A DNA stretch of 64,000 nt from Brevundimonas sp. Root608 (GTDB taxonomy: Bacteria > Pseudomonadota > Alphaproteobacteria > Caulobacterales > Caulobacteraceae), in contig NZ_LMGT01000005.1 of NCBI RefSeq assembly GCF_001427825.1, positions 205,500 through 269,499 of the forward strand, given 5' to 3'. The position numbers and the translations under genes were made by a program. The stretch's first letter is position 1, and each line of letters starts with the position of its first letter. Shown here in pieces: positions 51,878-61,703 of the stretch. The notes under the pieces are model-generated. The model saw only the letters and a program-made list of their open reading frames with translations, made no database searches and had not been told where the DNA came from.

Positions 51878-52799
51878 CCGCCTCACGGGCCGGCGGCAGG
51901 ATCAGCCGATGGCCGGGATAGTCGATCACCACCATCCCCTGCGACCGGAACAGGGCGTTGCCGACGAAACCCACCGCCTCGGGTCGGGCGAAATAGCCCT
52001 GCGCCGGCTGGACGATCAGGCGCGGCGCGTCCCAGGTGAGCGGCCCGATCTCAAGCCGTCCGCCGAGGTGGACCGGCAGGCTGAGAGACCCGCCCGTCCC
52101 GCTGCCGCCGAGGGTGGCGATCGGGGCCGCTTCCGGCCGCTCGCCGCGCACCCGCGCCCATTGCCCCTGGGTCAGGTTGATCCAGACGTGAGGGTCCTCG
52201 AACAAGCCCGCCCCGGAATCATAGCGCAGGGGCAGGGCCTGGCCGTCGATAACCGCGTCCAGCCGCAATATGCCGTTGTCGTCGTGCGTGGCCACGACGC
52301 GCCCGCATCCGGCCGCCCGCGCCGCCGCCTCGGAGGGCGCCGCCACGGCGATCCGGCCGCCGGCGAAGTCGAGGACGACCACCAGCCCGGACAGGGCGTC
52401 CGAGCCGAGGATGCCCACCGCCGGCTCGCCGCCTGGCCCCTGCAGCCCACTGAGGTCCGAGGTGGTCGGCTCGATGACGGGCAGGGTCAGCCCGCCCAGC
52501 CTCAGGCCCTCCACCCGCGTCCCTCCGGCCTCGATCACCCCCGCCGAGCCCTCGACCCGGCTTCCCGCCAGCACCGGCAGGCCGGCCCGGGCGGCGAAGG
52601 CCGCGTCCAGCGCCGAGCGATTGGCCCCGGTGTCCAGCAGCAGCCACACCGGTTCGCCGGCCTCGCCGATGCGCGCCCGCACGAAGCCGACATGGGCGAC
52701 GTAGCCCGACTCCACCGCATTGGCGGTTCCGAGAGTCTCGAAGGCGGCGTTGCAGCCTGGGTCGGCGGCGAGCAGGGACAGGACGAGGCTGATCAGCAT
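51780..52799 (-). CDS. Secreted two-domain aspartyl protease-like protein
   Basis: This 339-residue retropepsin/pepsin-clan protein has a short signal peptide ([15 protein letters not shown]). It has two Asp motifs, [14 protein letters not shown] (Asp56) and [14 protein letters not shown] (Asp194), so a single chain could form a complete pepsin-like active site. [24 protein letters not shown] and [26 protein letters not shown] are the matching flap/hydrophobic-Gly blocks. The last 35 residues are Pro/Arg-rich and read through the end of the opposing CDF gene, and may be a recent extension. Confidence 0.8.
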   Translation of the reverse strand: MLISLVLSLLAADPGCNAAFETLGTANAVESGYVAHVGFVRARIGEAGEPVWLLLDTGANRSALDAAFAARAGLPVLAGSRVEGSAGVIEAGGTRVEGLRLGGLTLPVIEPTTSDLSGLQGPGGEPAVGILGSDALSGLVVVLDFAGGRIAVAAPSEAAARAAGCGRVVATHDDNGILRLDAVIDGQALPLRYDSGAGLFEDPHVWINLTQGQWARVRGERPEAAPIATLGGSGTGGSLSLPVHLGGRLEIGPLTWDAPRLIVQPAQGYFARPEAVGFVGNALFRSQGMVVIDYPGHRLILPPAREAVSRRGSPPAVPPPAAGWRGRCRNGRGPWHGPR

Positions 52800-52907
52800 G
52801 GCGGCTCCTTCAAGGCCCGGATTCCGGCCGCGCTTCCGGCGTCCGGCAAGTTAAGTCTCTTTCATCTCGCGGCCCGGCTGACTATCTCAGCGGCCGAAAG
52901 GCCTTCC

Positions 52908-53984
52908 ATGACAGACAAGATTCCCGTCACCGTGCTCACCGGCTACCTCGGCGCCGGCAAGACCACCCTGCTGAACCGCATCCTCACCGAGGACCACGGC
53001 AAGCGCTACGCCGTCATCGTCAACGAGTTCGGCGAGATCGGCATCGACAACGACCTGGTCGTCGGCGCCGACGAGGACGTGTTCGAGATGAACAACGGCT
53101 GCGTCTGCTGCACCGTGCGCGGCGACCTGATCCGCGTCGTCGCTGGCCTGATGAAGCGCCAGCGCCCCGGCAAGCCCGCCTTCGACGCCATCATCGTCGA
53201 GACCACCGGCCTGGCCGACCCCGGGCCGGTGGCCCAGACCTTCTTCGTCGACGAGGACGTCAAGGCCAAGACCCGGCTGGACAGCGTCACCGCCCTGGTC
53301 GACGCCAAACACGTCATGGCCCGGCTGGACGACTCGAAGGAGGCGCGCGAGCAGGTCGCCTTCGCCGACCGCATCATCCTCAACAAGGTCGACCTGGTCG
53401 ACGAGGCCGAGCTGGTCGCGGTCGAGGCGCGGTTGCGCCGGCTCAACCCGCTGGCCCCGATCACCCGCGCCGAGCGCGCCAATGTGCCGCTGGACCAGGT
53501 GCTGGGCCTCGGCGGCTTCGACCTGGGCCGCATCCTCGACATCAACCCCGAGTTCGCCAACCCGGTCCACGGCGAGGCCGGCCACGTCCACGACGAGCAC
53601 TGCGGCCATGACCACCACGGCCACGACCACGCGCATCATGATCACGACCACGGCCATTCCCATGGCGCGCGCGGCCATGCGCACGAGGACGACATCAAGG
53701 GCGTGTCCCTGTCGCTGGAACGGCCCATGGACGGGACGAAATTCACCGCCTGGCTCGACCGGCTGCTCGGCGAGCAGGGGCAGAATATCCTGCGCGCCAA
53801 GGGCATCATCGACGTCAGCGGCGAGGACCGCCGTCTGGTCTTCCAGGCGGTGCACATGATCCTGGAGGGCGACCTGCAGAAGCCGTGGGGAGCCAACGAA
53901 CGCCGCTGGTCGCGCGCCGTCTTCATCGGCCGCGATCTGGACGAGGCCGCGCTCACGGCCGGTTTCGAGGCCTGCGCCGCGTGA
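52908..53984 (+). CDS. COG0523/CobW-family metal chaperone GTPase
   Basis: This 358-residue cytoplasmic GTPase delivers metal, in COG0523 often zinc. Start at the ATG at 52908 after GAAAGG. Walker [10 protein letters not shown] (12-20), the CxCC metal motif [13 protein letters not shown] (Cys65, 67, 68), NKVDLV G4 motif, a His-rich insert of about 40 residues ([20 protein letters not shown]) and the C-terminal CobW_C domain ([34 protein letters not shown]). The His-rich loop fits a zinc role. The stop overlaps the WD40 gene start (GTGA). Confidence 0.92.
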   Translation: MTDKIPVTVLTGYLGAGKTTLLNRILTEDHGKRYAVIVNEFGEIGIDNDLVVGADEDVFEMNNGCVCCTVRGDLIRVVAGLMKRQRPGKPAFDAIIVETTGLADPGPVAQTFFVDEDVKAKTRLDSVTALVDAKHVMARLDDSKEAREQVAFADRIILNKVDLVDEAELVAVEARLRRLNPLAPITRAERANVPLDQVLGLGGFDLGRILDINPEFANPVHGEAGHVHDEHCGHDHHGHDHAHHDHDHGHSHGARGHAHEDDIKGVSLSLERPMDGTKFTAWLDRLLGEQGQNILRAKGIIDVSGEDRRLVFQAVHMILEGDLQKPWGANERRWSRAVFIGRDLDEAALTAGFEACAA

Positions 53985-54946
53985 AGACCACCAGTTTCGA
54001 CGCCCAGATAACCGCCGCCGTGTTCGACGGCGCGGGCGCGATCTTCGCCCTCGGCGACGGCTCGGTCCGGTTCGAGGGTGGCGAGTTCAGCGCCGCCCAT
54101 GACGGGGCCATCCTGTGCGCCGTCGCCCACCCGTCCGGCGACGGCGTGCTCACCGGCGGCGACGACGGCCGGCTGATCTGGCACCGGCGCGACGAGGCCG
54201 GGGTTCTGGCCACCGCCAAGGGGCTGTGGATCGACGCCGTCGACGCCTCGGCCGAGAGCGGGCTGATCGCCTTCTCCGCGGGCAAGACCCTGACCGTCAT
54301 CGACGCGAAGGACGCCGGTTTCCGCCGCGATTTCCAGCATGAACGGACCGTCTCGGGCGTCGCCTTCGACCCCAAGGGCCGGCGCATCGCGACCTCGACC
54401 TATGGCGGCGCGGCCCTGTGGTTCGCTCGCATCGCGCAGCAGAAGCCCACCTTCCTCAAATGGGCGGGATCGCACACGGCCGTGACCTTCTCGCCCGACG
54501 GCGCCTTCGTCGTCACCGCCATGCAGGACGCCCAGCTGCACGGCTGGCGGCTGAAGGATCAGAAAAACCTGCGCATGGGCGGCTATCCGTCCAAGGTCCG
54601 GGCCATGAGCTTCCTGTCGAACGGCCAGCTGCTGGCCACCTCGGGCGCGCAGGGGGCGGTGCTGTGGCCCTTCGTCGGCGCCAACGGCCCGATGGGGCGC
54701 GAGGCCACCGAGATCGGCTTCGACGAGGGCAGTCTGGTCGCGCTCGTGGCGTCGCGGCCGAAGCACGGCCTGCTCGCCGCCGGCCTCAACGACGGCCGGG
54801 TCTGGCTGGCCGATCCGGCGGCTCAGGGCCTGAACTTCCTCAAGGCTGAACGCGGCGCGCCCATCACGGCCCTGGCCATGAACGCCGACGCCACGCGCGT
54901 CGCCTGGGCCGACGAGGACGGGCAGGCGGGCGTTTCGACGATCTGA
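53981..54946 (+). CDS. WD40-repeat protein
   Basis: This 321-residue beta-propeller starts at a GTG overlapping the COG0523 stop. Repeats recur about every 40 residues ([154 protein letters not shown]), giving seven blades. No signal peptide, so probably a cytoplasmic scaffold. Coupling to the COG0523 gene is a recurrent pairing in relatives (recollection, not searched). Confidence 0.85.
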   Translation: MKTTSFDAQITAAVFDGAGAIFALGDGSVRFEGGEFSAAHDGAILCAVAHPSGDGVLTGGDDGRLIWHRRDEAGVLATAKGLWIDAVDASAESGLIAFSAGKTLTVIDAKDAGFRRDFQHERTVSGVAFDPKGRRIATSTYGGAALWFARIAQQKPTFLKWAGSHTAVTFSPDGAFVVTAMQDAQLHGWRLKDQKNLRMGGYPSKVRAMSFLSNGQLLATSGAQGAVLWPFVGANGPMGREATEIGFDEGSLVALVASRPKHGLLAAGLNDGRVWLADPAAQGLNFLKAERGAPITALAMNADATRVAWADEDGQAGVSTI

Positions 54947-54986
54947 CCGCTTGCCAAGCCGCCGCCCGGCGTGCTGCGATCCCCCC

Positions 54987-55697
54987 ATGGCGGGGCTGAC
55001 CAAGACCAGAAAGAAGGGCCGGCCGCTGCTGACCCTGTTCCTGCTCCTGCTCCTTCTGGTGACGGGCAGCATCGTGCTGCAGCGCTTCCTGCCCCCGCCC
55101 CCCACCTTCCTGATGACGGCCCGCCTGATCGAGGGCGAGGGCCTGGACTACCGCTGGCGCTCGCTGGATCACATCTCGCCGCGCCTCGTCCAGGCCGTGA
55201 TCGCGTCCGAGGACGCGACCTTCTGCGCCCACCGCGGCTTCGACATGAAGGCCATCGAGACCGCCTTGAAGGCCAACGCCCGCTCCGAAAAGCGCGGAAG
55301 CAGCCGCATCCGGGGCGGCTCGACCATCAGCCAGCAAACGGCCAAGAACGCCTTCCTGTGGCCGGGCCGCGACTGGATACGCAAGGGACTGGAGGCCGGC
55401 TACACCGTCGCCATCGAGGCCGTCTGGGGCAAGCGGCGGATCATGGAGGTCTATCTGAACGTCGCCGAATGGGCCCCGGGCGTCTATGGCGCCGAGGCCG
55501 CCTCGCGCCACTGGTTCGGCAAGTCGTCGACCGACCTGACCGCGCGCGAGGCCGCGCGCCTGGCCGCCATCCTGCCCAGCCCCCGCCGCTACGACGCGGC
55601 CAGCCCGGGTCCCTATGTGCGGCGGCGCACCTCGCGCATCCAGGCCGCCATGGGCACGGTGCGCAATGATGGTCTGGCGTCGTGCGTCCTGGGCTGA
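54987..55697 (+). CDS. mtgA: Monofunctional biosynthetic peptidoglycan transglycosylase
   Basis: This 236-residue inner-membrane glycosyltransferase (GT51) polymerises lipid II into glycan strands. The ATG at 54987 gives a basic N-terminus and one membrane helix (PLLTLFLLLLLLVTGSIVL). GT51 motifs are intact: VIASEDATFCAHRGFD with the catalytic Glu, GGSTISQQTAKNAFLWPGR, KRRIMEVYLNVAEWAPGVYGAEAASRHWFGK and AARLAAILPSPRRYD. No transpeptidase domain, as expected for MtgA. Confidence 0.93.
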   Translation: MAGLTKTRKKGRPLLTLFLLLLLLVTGSIVLQRFLPPPPTFLMTARLIEGEGLDYRWRSLDHISPRLVQAVIASEDATFCAHRGFDMKAIETALKANARSEKRGSSRIRGGSTISQQTAKNAFLWPGRDWIRKGLEAGYTVAIEAVWGKRRIMEVYLNVAEWAPGVYGAEAASRHWFGKSSTDLTAREAARLAAILPSPRRYDAASPGPYVRRRTSRIQAAMGTVRNDGLASCVLG

Positions 55698-55781
55698 CGG
55701 CGACGCTTGACGCCACGGCTCGGCTCCCCTCCTCTGCCCGCCGAACGAGGCGGGCGAAGAACCGCGCGAGGAGGAAGCCCC

Positions 55782-57647
55782 ATGAAACGCACCCTGATGA
55801 CTGCCGCCGCTGTTTGCGCCCTCATGGCCGCAGGAGCCTGCGCCTCGACTGACGCCATGAGCGAGTCTGGAGCCACTGCGGGCGCGGTTTCGGACTCCGC
55901 TATGGCCCCTCCGGTCACAGCAGCCTCGGCCGCCGCTTTCGTCGCCGACGCCGAGACCCGCCTCGCCGCCCTCAGCGAGGAAGCCGCTCGCATCCAGTGG
56001 ACCCGCGCCACCAACATCACCCACGACACCATGTGGCTGGAGAGCAAGATCAACGCGGAATACACCGAGCTGCAGGTCGAGCTTGCCAACGGCGCGGCGG
56101 CCTTCAACGACGTTCAGGTCCCCGACGACGTCCGCCGCAAGCTGAACCTGCTGCGCCTCGGCATCGTCCTGCCCGCGCCCAACCGCCCCGGCGCGGCCGG
56201 CGAGCTGGCCGAGATCACCACGCGGCTGGACTCGACCTATGCGACCGGCAAATTCGAGTTCAAAGGCCGCCAGATCACCCTCGACGACGCCACCACCCTG
56301 ATGGCCGAGAGCCGCGATCCGGCCGAGACCAGGGCCCTGTACGAAGGCTGGCGCACCATCTCGCCGGTCATGGCCGCCGACTACACCCGCATGGTCGAGA
56401 TCGCCAACGAAGGCAGCCGCGAACTGGGCTTCGCCGACACCGGCGCCATGTGGCGCGCCGGCTACGACATGGAGCCTGACGCCTTCGCCGCCGAGACCGA
56501 CCGTCTGTGGACCCAGGTCAAGCCCTTCTACGAAAACCTGCACTGCTATGTGCGCGGACGGCTGAACGCGAAATACGGCGACGCCGTCCAGCCCGACAGC
56601 GGCCCGATCCGCGCCGACCTGCTGGGCAATATGTGGTCGCAGCAGTGGGGCAACATCTATGACGTCGTCGCCCCGGCCGAAGGCGGCGCCTCCAGCTATG
56701 ACCTGACCGAACGCCTGGTCGCCTCGAACTATGACGCGAGGAAGATGGTCGAGACCGGCGAGGGCTTCTACGTCTCCATGGGCCTGCCCGAGCTGCCGGA
56801 GACCTTCTGGGAGCGGTCGATGATCACCCGCCCGCGCGACCGCGAGGTGGTCTGCCACGCCTCGGCCTGGGACCTCGACAATGCCGACGACATCCGCATC
56901 AAGATGTGCACCCAGGTGAACGGCGACGACTTCTACACCGTCCACCATGAGCTGGGTCACAACTACTATCAGCGCGCCTACAAGGATCAGCCCTTCCTGT
57001 TCAAGAACGGGGCGAACGACGGCTTCCACGAAGCCATCGGCGACTTCGTCGGCCTCTCGGCCCTCACCCCCACCTATCTGAACCAGATCGGCCTGCTGCA
57101 GACCGTGCCGGGCGCGGAAGAGGACATCCCCTTCCTGCTCAAGATGGCGCTCGACAAGATCGCCTTCCTGCCGTTCGGCCTGATGGTCGACCGCTGGCGC
57201 TGGGGCGTCTTCAACGGCGAGACCAGCCCGGCGGAATACAACGACGCCTGGTCGGCCAATATGCTGAAATACCAGGGTCTGGTCCCGCCTGGACCGCGTC
57301 CCGCCAACGCCTTCGACCCCGGCGCGAAATACCATATCCCGGGCAACACGCCCTACACCCGCTACTTCCTGGCCCACATCTACCAGTTCCAGTTCCAGCG
57401 CGCGGCCTGCAAGGAAGCCGGGTGGACGGGACCGCTGCATCGCTGCTCCATCTACGGCAACAAGGAGGTCGGCGAGCGCTTCGAGCGGATGATGGAAATG
57501 GGCCAGTCGCGGCCGTGGCCGGAAGCCATGCAAGCCTTCACGGGCGAGAGCGGCAACGACGCCTCGGCCGTCACCGACTATTTCGCCCCGCTGAACGCCT
57601 GGCTGACCGTGCAGAACCGCGGCAAGGACTGTGGCTGGGAGGCGTGA
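55782..57647 (+). CDS. M2 family (ACE-like) zinc metallopeptidase, lipoprotein
   Basis: This peptidyl-dipeptidase homologue of angiotensin-converting enzyme has about 621 residues from the ATG at 55782 (GAGGAGG ribosome site). Signal peptide with lipobox AGAC (Cys20). Zinc site HHELGHNYY (His389, Glu390, His393) and GFHEAIGDF (Glu417) match the M2 family. The mature domain is all-helical, of single ACE-domain size. Bacterial M2 enzymes are patchy, known in xanthomonads and Caulobacter relatives. With M1, M20 and S41 enzymes nearby and the peptide transporter, it suggests peptide scavenging. Confidence 0.9.
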   Translation: MKRTLMTAAAVCALMAAGACASTDAMSESGATAGAVSDSAMAPPVTAASAAAFVADAETRLAALSEEAARIQWTRATNITHDTMWLESKINAEYTELQVELANGAAAFNDVQVPDDVRRKLNLLRLGIVLPAPNRPGAAGELAEITTRLDSTYATGKFEFKGRQITLDDATTLMAESRDPAETRALYEGWRTISPVMAADYTRMVEIANEGSRELGFADTGAMWRAGYDMEPDAFAAETDRLWTQVKPFYENLHCYVRGRLNAKYGDAVQPDSGPIRADLLGNMWSQQWGNIYDVVAPAEGGASSYDLTERLVASNYDARKMVETGEGFYVSMGLPELPETFWERSMITRPRDREVVCHASAWDLDNADDIRIKMCTQVNGDDFYTVHHELGHNYYQRAYKDQPFLFKNGANDGFHEAIGDFVGLSALTPTYLNQIGLLQTVPGAEEDIPFLLKMALDKIAFLPFGLMVDRWRWGVFNGETSPAEYNDAWSANMLKYQGLVPPGPRPANAFDPGAKYHIPGNTPYTRYFLAHIYQFQFQRAACKEAGWTGPLHRCSIYGNKEVGERFERMMEMGQSRPWPEAMQAFTGESGNDASAVTDYFAPLNAWLTVQNRGKDCGWEA

Positions 57648-57696
57648 GCGCGGTGCGCCGTCCGAAAGCCACCGCCGCCCCGTGACGAAGTCGCGG

Positions 57697-57729
57697 CATT
57701 AACCCTTGGTATGGGCCCTTCGCTTAACC
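57697..57729 (+). promoter_or_regulatory. Two TTAACC half-sites upstream of TadG-like gene
   Basis: TTAACC occurs near 57697 and 57724, 70-100 bases upstream of the TadG-like start. Both match the CtrA half-site but their spacing is not the usual 11 bases centre to centre. Pilus genes in Caulobacter are CtrA-controlled, so the link is plausible only. Confidence 0.25.
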
Positions 57730-57801
57730 GTGCGCAATCAATCTGCCCCCGGATAGGCGCGGAAGGATTGCTTCGCGGCTGAACCACGGGCGGATGAGGC
57801 G

Positions 57802-59682
57802 ATGAGACGGATCTCCTGGTTTGACGGCCTGTGCCGGGGTCTGCGGGCCTCCGCTCGGCGCTTGGCCGGCGATACGCGTGGCAACGTCGCCATGCTCTTC
57901 GCCCTCAGCGTTCCGGTTCTGATCCTGATGACCGTTGGCGGGGTCGACATCCACAGGGCCTCGACCGTGCGGGTGAATCTGCAGGACGCGCTCGATGCAG
58001 CGACCCTGTCGGCCGCCCGTTCGCCGTACACCCAGAATGCCGACCTCCAGCGGGTCGGGCTGGCGTCGCTGCGCGCCAACCTGAAAGCCTATCCGAACAT
58101 CATCCTGCGCGATGCCGACACCTCGTTCGTTCTTAACAGCGACGACGTGGTGGTCGCCTCCTCCAAGGTCGATGTGAAGACCCTGGTCGCCAGCATCTTC
58201 CTTCCGCCCTACGGCAAGTTCATGGACGACTATCTGCCGGTCGGGGCCCATTCCGAGGTGGATCGCTCGTCCCGCAACATCGAGGTGGCGCTGGTGCTCG
58301 ACACCACCGGCTCGATGGCCGGCCAGAAGATCATCGACCTGCGCGCCGCCGCCAAGGACCTGGTCGACATCGTGGTGCAGGACATACAGACGCCCTGGTA
58401 TTCCAAGGTCGCCATCGTCCCCTATTCGATGGCGGTCAACGTCGACACCTACGCCACCGCCGCCCGGGGCTCGATCGTCGGCTCGGTCAACATCACGGGG
58501 GCGGTCATCAATCTCGCCGGCACGCCCCAGATCATCACGGCCGCGACCAAGGCCTCGCCGGTGGTCGTGACCTCGACCGCCCACGGCTTCTCCAACAACG
58601 ATGTGGTGTGGGTTACCGGCGTCGGCGGGATGACCTCGCTGAACAACAAGCCTTATCTCGTCAAGAACAAGACCGACAATACCTTCCAGCTGTATCGGTT
58701 GACCGGATATCCGGTGGACGGACGCAACTACAATGACCTCACCGGGACCACCGGGCGGGTTCAGAGGTGCCAGAACAACGACTGCTCCATCACCATCACC
58801 GCCAGCAATCACGGACTCGTCAACAACAACTACGTCTACATCACCGATGTCGGCGGCATGACGCAGATCAACAACCAGACCTATCTGGTCGGCAACGCCA
58901 CGACCAACAGCTTCACCATCGACATGAACGAGGCGTCGCTGACCCCCTACAGCTCGGGCGGCAGGTCCTGGTGCGCCCAGCAGGGGTGCACCTACTTCGC
59001 CTTCGAGAATGTGTACGACGATCTGGTGACCCACCGGATCAGCAGCTGCGTGACCGAGCGGACGGGGGGCAATGCCTATACGGACGCGGCGCCGTCCACC
59101 GCCCGCGTGGGCCGGAACTATCCCTCCACGTCCAATCCCTGCCTGGCGAACACGCTGAAGCCCTTGTCCAGCAACAGGGCGGCGGTGAAGGCCGACATCG
59201 ATCTGTTGAGCGCCTCCGGCTCGACCGGCGGCCACATCGGCGTGGCCTGGGGCTGGTATGCGGTGTCGCCCAACTTCAGCGGCCTGTTCGGCTCGTCCGC
59301 GGGCGGGGCCTATAACACCGCCGACACCCTGAAGGCGGTCGTGATCATGACCGACGGCGAGTACAACAGCGGCTACTGCAACGGCGTCATCGCCGCCAAC
59401 TCGACCAGCGGGTCCGGTTCGGCGGCCCTGCACATCAACTGCAATGCGCCCAACGGCCATCCCTTCGACCAGACGCTGGCCCTGTGCACGGCCATGAAGA
59501 ACGCCGGCGTGATCGTCTACACCGTGGGCTTCCAGGTGGTGGACGACGCGCGCGCCCGCGCCCTCATCAGCGATTGCGCGACCAGCTCGGGCAACGTCTA
59601 CATGGCGAACTCGGGCGCCGACCTGCGCCAGGCCTTCTCGGCCATCGGCCGCGACATCACCCAGTTGCGCATATCCCGATAG
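57802..59682 (+). CDS. TadG-like VWA protein with inserted tandem repeats (paralog 1)
   Basis: 626 residues. The N-terminus (GDTRGNVAMLFALSVPVLILMTVGGVDIHRA, about 24-52) is the TadE/TadG-type prepilin-like membrane segment of Flp pilus machinery. A VWA domain begins near residue 160 with MIDAS motif DTTGS (Asp167-Ser171) and resumes at about 510 (LKAVVIMTDGE, then GVIVYTVGFQVVDD). Between them (about 243-390) lie two repeats of the form VVVTSTAHGF-NNDVV-V-GVGGMT-LNN---Y-V---T-N-F-L, resembling E1-FCCH/phage-tail modules. No tad operon is in the window. Probably envelope-anchored; function unknown. Confidence 0.8.
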   Translation: MRRISWFDGLCRGLRASARRLAGDTRGNVAMLFALSVPVLILMTVGGVDIHRASTVRVNLQDALDAATLSAARSPYTQNADLQRVGLASLRANLKAYPNIILRDADTSFVLNSDDVVVASSKVDVKTLVASIFLPPYGKFMDDYLPVGAHSEVDRSSRNIEVALVLDTTGSMAGQKIIDLRAAAKDLVDIVVQDIQTPWYSKVAIVPYSMAVNVDTYATAARGSIVGSVNITGAVINLAGTPQIITAATKASPVVVTSTAHGFSNNDVVWVTGVGGMTSLNNKPYLVKNKTDNTFQLYRLTGYPVDGRNYNDLTGTTGRVQRCQNNDCSITITASNHGLVNNNYVYITDVGGMTQINNQTYLVGNATTNSFTIDMNEASLTPYSSGGRSWCAQQGCTYFAFENVYDDLVTHRISSCVTERTGGNAYTDAAPSTARVGRNYPSTSNPCLANTLKPLSSNRAAVKADIDLLSASGSTGGHIGVAWGWYAVSPNFSGLFGSSAGGAYNTADTLKAVVIMTDGEYNSGYCNGVIAANSTSGSGSAALHINCNAPNGHPFDQTLALCTAMKNAGVIVYTVGFQVVDDARARALISDCATSSGNVYMANSGADLRQAFSAIGRDITQLRISR

Positions 59683-59785
59683 AGAACCGTGATCGCCGGC
59701 GATCATCCGGCGTTAAGACTGCCGGCCCATTCTGAAGCTTCGCAAGCGGGCCTTCGGGCCCGATGATCCGGCGGGACCGCCCACG

Positions 59786-61672
59786 ATGAGACCATCCGTT
59801 GCCTCGTGTGTCCGTTACGGCGTGAAGCTTGTCAGAGGCTTGCTGTCCGACGCCCGCGGCAATGTCGCCCTGCTGTTCGGGCTCAGCCTGCCGGTGCTGC
59901 TCCTGATCACGGCCGGCGGCGTCGATATCCACCGCGCCTCGACCGTGCGGGTCAATCTGCAGGACGCGCTGGACGCCGCGGCCCTCGCCGCCGCCCGTTC
60001 GCCCTACACCGAAAACGCCGACCTCCAGCGCGTGGGCCTGACGTCGCTGCGCGCCAACCTGCAGGCCTATCCCAATGTCATCCTGCGCGAGGCCGATACG
60101 AGTTTCGTCCTGAACGACGAGAATGTGGTGGTCGCCGTCTCCAAGGTCGATGTGAAGGCCCTCGTCGCCAACATCTTCCTTCCGCCCTACGGCAAATTCA
60201 TGGACGACTATCTGCCGGTCGGAGCCCATTCCGAGGTCGACCGGTCGTCAAGGAACCTCGAGGTCGGCCTCGTGCTCGACATCACCGGCTCCATGGCGGG
60301 TCAGCGCATCATCGATCTCAAGGCGGCGGCCGTCCAACTGGTCGATATCGTGGTTCAGGACGTCCAGACGCCCTTCTACACGCGGATGGCCATCGTGCCC
60401 TACTCGATGGGAGTGAACGTCGGCCCCTACGCCAACAGCGCCCGCGGGACGCCCATCGGCGCCCGGTCCATTTCGCATGCGGCCTGGGCGATGTCGTCGG
60501 CAAGGAACATCAGCGGCATCACCCGCGCCAGCCCGGGCGTGGTCACGACATCGACTGCGCACGGACTCCAGTCCAACGACTATGTGTGGATCCGGAACGT
60601 CGATGGCATGGAGCAGGTGAACAACCGCGCCTATCGGGTCCAGCGGATCAGTGACACGAAATTCTTCCTGCAGTCCTGGAACGGCGGGTCCTGGGTGACC
60701 GTGAACACCAACTGGTACGGCAGTTATGACGATGACGGCCAGATGCGTCAGTGCCTGCTGCCGGACTGCTCGGTCCAGGTGACCGCCCCCGGCCATGGCT
60801 TGGAGAACGGCGAGGGCGTCTACATCACCGGGGTCAACGGCATGACCCAGATCAACAACCGGCCCTATCTCGTCGCCAATGTGACGACCAACACCTATTC
60901 CATCGGCGTCAACGGCGCGGAATGGGGAGCCCATACCTCCGGCGGGTCGAGCTGGTGCGGCCGGGACGGCTGCCAGTGGCGGGTCTTCACCAATCCGTCC
61001 GGCACGCTTCGCGCACTCGAGACCAGCACCTGCGTCAGCGAACGCGCCGGCGCCCAGGCCTATACCGACGCCGCCCCGGGGGGCTCGACCTGGGTCGGGC
61101 GCAACTATCCAGCCACCTCGGGGAACCCCTGCCCGTCGGCCGTCATCCTGCCGCTCAACAGCAACAAGTCGACCCTCAAATCCCTGATCAACGGCCTGTC
61201 CGTCACGGGCTCGACGGCCGGCCAGATCGGCATGGCGTGGGGCTGGTATTCCGTCTCGCCGAACTTCAACGGCCTGTGGCCGGGCAGCCCCGCCAGCGCC
61301 TATGCGCCCGAGGAGACCTTGAAGGCGGTCGTCATCATGACCGACGGCGAGTTCAACACGCCCTACAGCACCGGCGTCATCGCCCGGGACGCCGGCTCCG
61401 GTTCCGGCGGAACCGTCGACAGGATCAACCAGAACTCGACCAACGGCGACCCCTTCGATCAGGGCGCGGCGCTGTGCGACGCCATGAAGGCCCGGGGAAT
61501 CCTCGTCTATACCGTAGGCTTCCAGATCGCCGCCGGCGGCGAAGCCGCAGACCTCCTGGCCGACTGCGCCAGCAGCCCCCAGCACGCCTATCTTCCGTCC
61601 AGCGGATCCGACCTCTCCGCCGCCTTCGCCGCCATCGGCCGCGACATCACACGTCTGAGAATATCGAAATAG
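59786..61672 (+). CDS. TadG-like VWA protein with inserted tandem repeats (paralog 2)
   Basis: 628 residues, clearly duplicated from its neighbour, with near-identical blocks such as DIHRASTVRVNLQDALDAA and VGAHSEVDRSSRN. The membrane segment is at about 26-48; MIDAS DITGS at 165-169; MTDGE at about 518-522. The HGL/GM-(E/T)Q(V/I)NN repeats span about 246-391 and are more diverged than the flanks: repeat 1 reads HGLQSNDYVWIRNVDGMEQVNN, repeat 2 HGLENGEGVYITGVNGMTQINN. Faster change in the insert suggests it is the specificity region (inference). Confidence 0.8.
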   Translation: MRPSVASCVRYGVKLVRGLLSDARGNVALLFGLSLPVLLLITAGGVDIHRASTVRVNLQDALDAAALAAARSPYTENADLQRVGLTSLRANLQAYPNVILREADTSFVLNDENVVVAVSKVDVKALVANIFLPPYGKFMDDYLPVGAHSEVDRSSRNLEVGLVLDITGSMAGQRIIDLKAAAVQLVDIVVQDVQTPFYTRMAIVPYSMGVNVGPYANSARGTPIGARSISHAAWAMSSARNISGITRASPGVVTTSTAHGLQSNDYVWIRNVDGMEQVNNRAYRVQRISDTKFFLQSWNGGSWVTVNTNWYGSYDDDGQMRQCLLPDCSVQVTAPGHGLENGEGVYITGVNGMTQINNRPYLVANVTTNTYSIGVNGAEWGAHTSGGSSWCGRDGCQWRVFTNPSGTLRALETSTCVSERAGAQAYTDAAPGGSTWVGRNYPATSGNPCPSAVILPLNSNKSTLKSLINGLSVTGSTAGQIGMAWGWYSVSPNFNGLWPGSPASAYAPEETLKAVVIMTDGEFNTPYSTGVIARDAGSGSGGTVDRINQNSTNGDPFDQGAALCDAMKARGILVYTVGFQIAAGGEAADLLADCASSPQHAYLPSSGSDLSAAFAAIGRDITRLRISK

Positions 61673-61703
61673 GACCGGCGGCCCCCTTCAGGGGGACGCG
61701 CGA

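Noticed and set aside
51792..52907. Open frame upstream of the COG0523 GTPase gene suggesting a longer protein
   Set aside because: It is antisense to the aspartyl protease gene; the GTPase starts at the ATG at 52908 with a ribosome site and normal N-terminus.
54864..57533. Very long open frame (about 890 codons) on the minus strand opposite mtgA and the M2 peptidase gene
   Set aside because: It mirrors the codon structure of real genes in GC-rich DNA; its product is low-complexity, lacks domains and crosses two well-supported genes.
58528..58971. Phage-tail-like repeats considered as evidence of a prophage
   Set aside because: No integrase, capsid, terminase or other tail genes are nearby, and the repeats are inside intact VWA proteins.
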